A stretch of 10,961 nucleotides of DNA, taken from Pseudomonadota bacterium (GTDB lineage Bacteria; Pseudomonadota; Alphaproteobacteria; Rhizobiales; Hyphomicrobiaceae). This document shows, one piece after another, positions 7,115 through 10,961 of the stretch (positions are counted from its first letter, which is position 1; every line of letters begins with the position of its first letter). The stretch spans positions 1-10,961 of the forward strand of contig JAKAXS010000056.1 in the NCBI GenBank assembly GCA_021816505.1, given 5' to 3'. The notes under the pieces were generated by a model. That model was not told where the DNA came from, made no database searches, and saw nothing but the letters and a program-made list of their open reading frames with translations. The position numbers and the translations under genes are program-made.

Positions 7115-7131
7115 CCTTTGACCTTCAAAGG
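7115..7131. repeat. Perfect 7-bp-arm inverted repeat overlapping a -35 region
   Basis: CCTTTGA (7115-7121) and TCAAAGG (7125-7131) flank a 3-bp centre, 40 bp after the UDG stop. No T tract follows on either strand, so it is not a standard terminator. Its right arm overlaps the candidate -35 (7124-7129) of the following gene, which fits a repressor site. Confidence 0.45.
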
Positions 7132-7152
7132 ACAAGGAATGGGGCCTACAAT
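7124..7152 (+). promoter_or_regulatory. Candidate promoter of the GyrI-like gene
   Basis: TTCAAA (7124-7129; 4 of 6) and TACAAT (7147-7152; 5 of 6) are separated by 17 bp in a locally AT-rich stretch between UDG and the next ORF. The start would fall near 7159, leaving a leader of about 38 bases with no evident Shine-Dalgarno sequence before ATG 7197. Confidence 0.45.
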
Positions 7153-7196
7153 GAGCTTTCACTTGAGTAAGGCTTCGCTAGATATCCGTCCTTGCA

Positions 7197-7697
7197 ATGA
7201 GCAAAGTTCCACACAGTCTCCACTATGTACGTCCCGTTACGGTGGCCTTCGTCCGCAAGCGTGGCCGCCTGGCGGATGCCGCAGCCGCAGCTTGGTCAGA
7301 GCTACGGGACGTCTTGCGCCGTGATGCAAGGGAGGCCGAGACAGGGTTCGGCTTGATCTATCAAACGGGTGATCAAGGCGACGAAATTGCTTTCGACGCC
7401 TGCGCGGAGCTTCCTGCCGTTTCCGAGGGCAATGACGGCACCGTTGCCACGCAAGCCATTCGCGGCGGCGTTCACATCGCTGCGGCGCCGGTGGACGGCC
7501 ACGCGTCGCTGGATGCGGCGATCGCGGCACTGCTCGCCGATCCCATGATCGGCCAGGGCCTTTCCCTCGATCTGGATCAGCCCGCGATCGTGACCTACAC
7601 GCGCGCGGGCTGTGCGCGACTTGGCGAGACACGTTGGCAACTGACGCTCAGCGTTCCGCTGTCGTGGGCAGAGACCCATCAGGGCCAAGCCGCTTAA
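7197..7697 (+). CDS. GyrI-like / AraC effector-binding-domain protein
   Basis: The 166-residue protein contains a stretch resembling GyrI-like small-molecule-binding domains. PVTVAFVRKRGRLADAAAAAW (about 13-33) matches the first strand-helix of the fold. GFGLIYQTGDQGDEIAFDACAELP (50-73) matches the conserved G-x-x-Y-x-D(x)n-E-x-x-x-DAC pattern. A second half-repeat (GGVHIAAAPVDGHASLDAAIAALL, then WQLTLSVPLSW) completes the expected symmetric domain. Such domains bind hydrophobic or cationic ligands, inhibit gyrase (SbmC), or sense drugs when fused to AraC-type regulators. Here no DNA-binding domain is attached and no regulator is adjacent, so the role is open. ATG 7197 has no clear ribosome-binding site, so the exact start is uncertain. 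Family assignment is by pattern only. Confidence 0.55.
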   Translation: MSKVPHSLHYVRPVTVAFVRKRGRLADAAAAAWSELRDVLRRDAREAETGFGLIYQTGDQGDEIAFDACAELPAVSEGNDGTVATQAIRGGVHIAAAPVDGHASLDAAIAALLADPMIGQGLSLDLDQPAIVTYTRAGCARLGETRWQLTLSVPLSWAETHQGQAA

Positions 7698-7725
7698 CGT
7701 CCACTCCGAAGCGCAGGTGAGACGC

Positions 7726-7800
7726 GCCGCAGGACGCGGCACGGTTAGATGCCTGCCGCAGGACGCGGCACGGCTGGACGTGCGCCGCAGGACGCGGCAC
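7726..7800. repeat. Three tandem palindromic repeats, 29-bp period
   Basis: The 17-bp core GCCGCAGGACGCGGCAC occurs exactly three times, at 7726-7742, 7755-7771 and 7784-7800, each 29 bp from the next. Each core is a hairpin of GCCGC and GCGGC arms around AGGAC; copy 2 gains a T-A pair. The 12-bp spacers (GGTTAGATGCCT and GGCTGGACGTGC) differ but are related, so the array is a diverged tandem duplication. It sits centrally between the GyrI-like stop (28 bp) and the moaB start (31 bp). No T tract follows any copy. It may be a REP-like element, mRNA-stabilising hairpins or a multi-site operator. Confidence 0.9.
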
Positions 7801-7831
7801 AACTCTTCCGGAAATCTGGAGCTACGCTGCG

Positions 7832-8365
7832 ATGAGCACGCCTGAAAATTTGCGCCCGTTTCTGCCCGTACGCATCGCCGTGCTCACCGTATCCGACACG
7901 CGCAACGTGGCCGACGACAAGTCGGGCGCGACGCTGGTTGAACGCTTGGAAAGCGCCGGGCACACGCTGGCGGCGCGCGACATCGTTCGCGACGACGTGG
8001 GCGCGATCGCCGTCAAAGTTTCCAGTTGGATTGCCGATCCGAATGTCGATGTGGTCATCACCACGGGCGGCACGGGCTTCACCGGGCGCGACGTGACGCC
8101 GGATGCGATACGGCCGCTGTTCGAGAAGGAAATCGACGGCTTCTCCGCCGTGTTTCACGCCATCTCGTTCCAGAAGATCGGCACGTCGACGATCCAGTCG
8201 CGCGCGTGCGCGGGCCTGGCCAACAGCACGTACATATTCTGCCTGCCGGGATCGCCCGGGGCGTGCCGGGATGCTTGGGACGGAATTCTTGGCCAGCAGT
8301 TGGATAACCGCCACCGGCCGTGCAATTTCGTGGAGATCATGCCGCGCTTGAGCGAAGGACGCTGA
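7832..8365 (+). CDS. moaB: Molybdenum cofactor biosynthesis protein B
   Basis: MoaB belongs to the MogA/MoaB family of molybdopterin-binding proteins, linked to adenylylation of molybdopterin during cofactor synthesis; in several bacteria MogA rather than MoaB does the essential step. The 177-residue product has the family core. RIAVLTVSDTR (14-24) is the first strand, and TTGGTGFTGRDVTPDA (77-92) is the molybdopterin-binding loop with Asp87. FHAISFQKIGTSTIQSRACAG (108-128) and the second loop FCLPGSPGAC (136-145) complete it. The HRPCNFVEIMPR C-terminus is typical of the MoaB subgroup. GGAG lies about 10 bases before ATG. No other moa or moe gene is in the window. It ends 6 bp from the stop of the converging glycosyltransferase-like gene. 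Confidence 0.93.
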   Translation: MSTPENLRPFLPVRIAVLTVSDTRNVADDKSGATLVERLESAGHTLAARDIVRDDVGAIAVKVSSWIADPNVDVVITTGGTGFTGRDVTPDAIRPLFEKEIDGFSAVFHAISFQKIGTSTIQSRACAGLANSTYIFCLPGSPGACRDAWDGILGQQLDNRHRPCNFVEIMPRLSEGR

Positions 8366-8374
8366 GCGCGCTCA
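8363..8374. repeat. 12-bp palindrome holding both convergent stop codons
   Basis: TGAGCGCGCTCA is perfectly palindromic. Its left TGA (8363-8365) ends moaB and its right TCA (8372-8374) is the TGA of the minus-strand transferase. Only GCGCGC separates the two genes. No T tract is near, so there is no obvious intrinsic terminator for either. Confidence 0.85.
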
Positions 8375-9061
8375 AGAGTACAGGCGCGCGAGCCGCTGCA
8401 CGGGCACGCGGCAATGGTAAAGCGCCAGGCATGTCTGATTGCGAAGGGCATGGCGGATATAGCCCTCGCGACGGTAGGGAGCGGCGCTCGTCAGTGCGCG
8501 CGAGCGCAAGATGACGACACGGCGACGGCCCAGGCGGCGCACCAGATCGACGTCTTCCATCAATGGCAGCGGCGCGAAGCCACCCACTTCGTCGTAGAGA
8601 TCGCGCGAGATGAGGAGGCCCTGGTCGCCGAAGGTGCGGCGGAATAATCCGGTTCGCAGGGCTACCAGGCTTTCCAAGGCGCGTGGAGCAAGCCCTATGT
8701 CGTCGATCGTGAAGCGAAACGCGGCTGCCGAGCGATGCCTGCGACCGCTGTCGACCCGTTCGATGAACTGCGCGGCTTCATGCTCCCAGCCGTGCTCCAG
8801 CACGGTATCCGGATGAAGGAACAGCAGCCACTGCGACCGGGCCTTGGCCGCGCCCGTGCGCATTTGCTTTCCTCGGCCGGGCTCGGCGGAGATGACGTCG
8901 ACGCCGGCCTGGTCGGCGACCATCATCGTCCGATCCGTTGAACCGGCGTCGGCGACGATGACTTCCCGAACGATGCCCTCGACCGCGGCTGGCACGAGCG
9001 CGGTGAGCGCCGCCCCCAGTCCGGCCTCGGAATTCAACGTCGGAATGATCACGGAAATCAT
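8372..9061 (-). CDS. GT2-fold transferase, TIGR04283-like (rSAM/selenodomain-associated transferase 2 type)
   Basis: The 229-residue GT-A protein opens with ISVIIPTLNSE (2-12) and carries the nucleotide-sugar-binding DAGSTD (38-43). RGKQMRTGAAKARSQWLLFLHPDT (63-86) contains the metal-binding equivalent of the DxD motif as HPDT. RTFGDQGLLISRDLYDEVGGF (142-162) and PLMEDVDLVRRL (166-177) follow, and the end is PVQRLARLYS. The GDQG plus LMEDVDL combination and the short length separate it from general glycosyltransferases and point to the TIGR04283 group, whose donor and acceptor are not established as far as I know. No membrane segment is seen. It is divergent from the radical SAM gene, with a 102-bp gap, and converges tightly on moaB. 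Its start ATG 9061 has only a weak GAGA purine stretch upstream. Confidence 0.85.
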   Translation of the reverse strand: MISVIIPTLNSEAGLGAALTALVPAAVEGIVREVIVADAGSTDRTMMVADQAGVDVISAEPGRGKQMRTGAAKARSQWLLFLHPDTVLEHGWEHEAAQFIERVDSGRRHRSAAAFRFTIDDIGLAPRALESLVALRTGLFRRTFGDQGLLISRDLYDEVGGFAPLPLMEDVDLVRRLGRRRVVILRSRALTSAAPYRREGYIRHALRNQTCLALYHCRVPVQRLARLYS

Positions 9062-9127
9062 GCGAAGTTGTCTCGCACGCGCTGACGCTTACGACAAGAA
9101 GGCACCCTGACGATCGAACGGTCCGGC

Positions 9128-9156
9128 TTGCCAGCCGTCATCCGGTGTTCTATCTT
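9128..9156 (+). promoter_or_regulatory. Candidate promoter of the radical SAM gene, leaderless geometry
   Basis: TTGCCA (9128-9133; 5 of 6 to the -35 consensus) and TATCTT (9151-9156; 4 of 6) are spaced 17 bp apart. ATG 9164 starts 7 bp after the -10, exactly where transcription should begin. No Shine-Dalgarno sequence precedes the ATG, consistent with leaderless translation. Confidence 0.5.
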
Positions 9157-9163
9157 TGTTCTC

Positions 9164-10297
9164 ATGAGCACACAGCGCGGCAGGGACACGGAAGATGGCG
9201 AGAGCGGCGCCACCGGCGCCACTGGCAGCGTCGTCGATCAGGAGCGCCGACGCGGGCGTGGGGCTCTGTCGAATGTCGCCAGCCGGTACGACACGCAGCG
9301 CGGCGAGGCCTTCGACGATGGCTGGGACGGGCTGGCGGACCTGCCTCCGTTCAAGACCGAGGTTCGGTTCGACAACACGCGCACGATCATCGCGCGCAAC
9401 GACAGCCCGGACATTTCGTTCGACCGCTCGATCAATCCCTACCGTGGGTGCGAGCATGGCTGCATCTATTGCTTCGCGCGGCCGACGCATTGCTACCTCG
9501 GCCATTCCGCCGGCCTCGACTTCGAGACGAAACTCTACGCCAAGCCCGATGCTGCGGCACTTCTGGAGCGCGAACTGGCGAACCCGCGCTATCGCTGCGA
9601 GACGATGGCCATCGGCACCAACACGGACCCCTACCAACCCATCGAGCGTGAGCATCGCATCATGCGTGCGGTGCTGGAGGTTCTGGACCGTTACAATCAT
9701 CCGGTCGGCATCGTCACGAAGTCGGCGCTGATCGTGCGCGACATCGATATTCTGTCGCGGATGGCAGAGCGCAAGCTGGCCAAGGTGGCGCTGTCGGTCA
9801 CGACGCTCGATCGCAAGCTCGCGCGCGTCATGGAGCCGCGTGCGTCCACGCCACCGAAGCGGCTCGAGGCAGTGCGCCGGTTGAGCGACGCCGGCATTCC
9901 GACGGGCGTCATGGTGGCGCCGATCATTCCGGCGCTGAACGACAGCGAAATCGAACGCATTCTGGAGCAGGCGAAGGCGGCTGGCGCAATATCGGCCGGA
10001 TACGTGATGCTGCGCATGCCGCTGGAGATCAAACAGCTGTTTCGCGAATGGCTGGAGGCGGAGTTTCCGGATCGTGCGCAGAGGGTGATCCATCTGATGC
10101 AATCGATGCACGGCGGCCGCGACTACACGGCGGAATTCGGTCTACGCCAGCGCGGTTCGGGCCCTTACGCAGCACAGATCGGGCAGCGGTTCCGGCTGGC
10201 GCTGACGCGGCTCAAACTCAACACCGAGCGGGAAAAGTTGCGCACCGACCTGTTCCGGCACCCGGTTCTCCCCGGAGGACAGCTTTCGCTGCTTTGA
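9164..10297 (+). CDS. PA0069-type radical SAM protein (SplB-related)
   Basis: The 377-residue protein carries the radical SAM cluster motif in RGCEHGCIYCFARPTH, with Cys96, Cys100 and Cys103 as CxxxCxxC ligands to a [4Fe-4S] that cleaves S-adenosylmethionine. The surrounding sequence (SINPYRGCEHGCIYCFARPT, then FETKLYAKPDAAALLERELA) is characteristic of the uncharacterised PA0069 family, grouped with spore photoproduct lyase-like proteins (COG1533). GTNTDPYQPIEREHRIMRAVLE and the later APIIPALND and ISAGYVMLRMPLEIKQLF are further family motifs. The substrate is unknown. The first 30 residues are Gly/Ala/Arg-rich and probably disordered. A TTG 12 codons upstream is in frame, but ATG 9164 matches the promoter position and the family start better. 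It is 33 bp upstream of rnhB in the same direction, so co-transcription is likely. Confidence 0.93.
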   Translation: MSTQRGRDTEDGESGATGATGSVVDQERRRGRGALSNVASRYDTQRGEAFDDGWDGLADLPPFKTEVRFDNTRTIIARNDSPDISFDRSINPYRGCEHGCIYCFARPTHCYLGHSAGLDFETKLYAKPDAAALLERELANPRYRCETMAIGTNTDPYQPIEREHRIMRAVLEVLDRYNHPVGIVTKSALIVRDIDILSRMAERKLAKVALSVTTLDRKLARVMEPRASTPPKRLEAVRRLSDAGIPTGVMVAPIIPALNDSEIERILEQAKAAGAISAGYVMLRMPLEIKQLFREWLEAEFPDRAQRVIHLMQSMHGGRDYTAEFGLRQRGSGPYAAQIGQRFRLALTRLKLNTEREKLRTDLFRHPVLPGGQLSLL

Positions 10298-10330
10298 CTT
10301 TGCGTGTCGCGACCCGCAATCCTCTGCGAC

Positions 10331-10961
10331 ATGAGGATCAGCGATTCGCGCATTCGGCCGACGTTCGATTTGGAAACCCTGGAGCTTGAGCTTCTGGGTG
10401 GCCCGATCGCGGGCGTGGACGAGGCAGGCCGCGGACCGTGGGCCGGGCCAGTGGTCGCCGCCGCGGTGATCCTCGACGGACAAAACCTGCCCAAGGGCAT
10501 CGACGACTCCAAGGCGCTCGACGCCGATCAGCGTGAGATCGCTTACGCCAGCATCACCGCGACATCGCTCTGGGCTGTCGGCATCGCGCCGGTGGATCGT
10601 ATCGATCGCGACAACATTCTCAACGCGACGATGTGGGCGATGGCAGAAGCAATCGCGGGGCTCGCCAGCAACCCGCGGCTGGCGCTGATCGACGGTAATC
10701 GTGCGCCGCGCCTGAAGTGCGCGCATCGCACCATCGTCAAAGGCGACGCGAAGTGCCTGTCGATCGCGGCGGCCTCGATCGTCGCCAAGGTCACGCGCGA
10801 CCGGATGATGATCGCGCTGGGCGGCGAACTGCCCGGATACGGCTTCGAGCGCCACAAGGGTTACGGCACGCCGGAGCATCGCGACGCGCTGCATCGCCTG
10901 GGCGTTTCGCCGCATCACAGGCGTTCGTTCGAGCCGGTGCAGCTGGCTCTTGAGCTTGCCA
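10331..10961 (+). CDS. rnhB: Ribonuclease HII, cut by right edge
   Basis: RNase HII cleaves RNA in RNA/DNA hybrids and nicks at single ribonucleotides in DNA. The frame runs from ATG 10331 off the right edge, giving 210 residues of roughly 215-230 expected. AGVDEAGRGPWAGPVVAAAVIL (27-48) holds catalytic Asp30 and Glu31. LIDGN (119-123) gives Asp121, and IVKGDAKCLSIAAASIVAKVTRD (135-157) supplies Asp139 at the same 18-residue spacing as in E. coli RNase HII (Asp108/Asp126). GYGTPEHRDALHRLGVSPHHRRSFEPV closes the domain, so nearly the whole enzyme is seen. No good ribosome-binding site precedes the ATG; the frame has no better start before the conserved core. It likely shares a transcript with the radical SAM gene upstream. 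Confidence 0.96.
   Translation, partial: MRISDSRIRPTFDLETLELELLGGPIAGVDEAGRGPWAGPVVAAAVILDGQNLPKGIDDSKALDADQREIAYASITATSLWAVGIAPVDRIDRDNILNATMWAMAEAIAGLASNPRLALIDGNRAPRLKCAHRTIVKGDAKCLSIAAASIVAKVTRDRMMIALGGELPGYGFERHKGYGTPEHRDALHRLGVSPHHRRSFEPVQLALELA

Noticed and set aside
7115..7131. Intrinsic terminator for the UDG gene
   Set aside because: The stem is followed by ACAAGGAAT on plus and lacks a T run on either strand; its arms are also only 7 bp with few GC pairs.
7726..7800. CRISPR array
   Set aside because: The 17-bp repeats and 12-bp spacers are far too short, the spacers are related to each other, there are only three units and no cas genes.
9128..9163. TTG start for the radical SAM protein, adding 12 residues
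   Set aside because: The added residues are not family-like, there is no ribosome-binding site, and the TTG forms part of a good -35 box serving ATG 9164.

Overview
This window reads as ordinary chromosomal core sequence from a high-GC alphaproteobacterium, most likely of the order Hyphomicrobiales (Rhizobiales). The indications are dense GC-rich coding with long antisense open frames. The gene set also fits: F-type ATP synthase b subunit, ispE beside a secreted TPR protein, ETF-ubiquinone oxidoreductase, an alphaproteobacterial-type uracil-DNA glycosylase with a degenerate iron-sulfur site, a MoaB-like protein, a TIGR04283-like transferase, a PA0069-type radical SAM protein and RNase HII. 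The genus cannot be fixed from this sequence alone.

Layout: the left edge holds the 3' end of an ATP synthase b-subunit gene (+), closed by a textbook intrinsic terminator. Facing it is a two-gene minus-strand toxin-antitoxin module (ParE/RelE-like toxin with a 4-bp overlap to its small antitoxin). Next come three more minus-strand genes: ispE, a 769-residue secreted TPR protein only 14 bp upstream of it, and ETF-QO, 175 bp further upstream. A 178-bp divergent region separates ETF-QO from plus-strand genes for uracil-DNA glycosylase, a stand-alone GyrI-like protein and MoaB. Between the last two lie three exact copies of a 17-bp palindromic core at a 29-bp period. A glycosyltransferase-like gene then converges on moaB, with both stop codons in one 12-bp palindrome. 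A radical SAM gene and rnhB (cut by the right edge) run rightwards.

Most genes are housekeeping: energy metabolism (ATP synthase, ETF-QO), isoprenoid precursor synthesis (IspE), molybdenum cofactor metabolism (MoaB) and nucleic-acid maintenance (UDG, RNase HII). I found no phage, transposon, CRISPR array, tRNA or rRNA, and no evidence for a large undescribed multi-gene system. The items most worth a second look are the 29-bp palindromic repeat cluster, the UDG with two of four cluster cysteines missing, the peptidoglycan-binding domain embedded between TPR blocks, the toxin-antitoxin pair behind the ATP synthase terminator, and promoters placed so close to ATG that leaderless mRNAs are likely.
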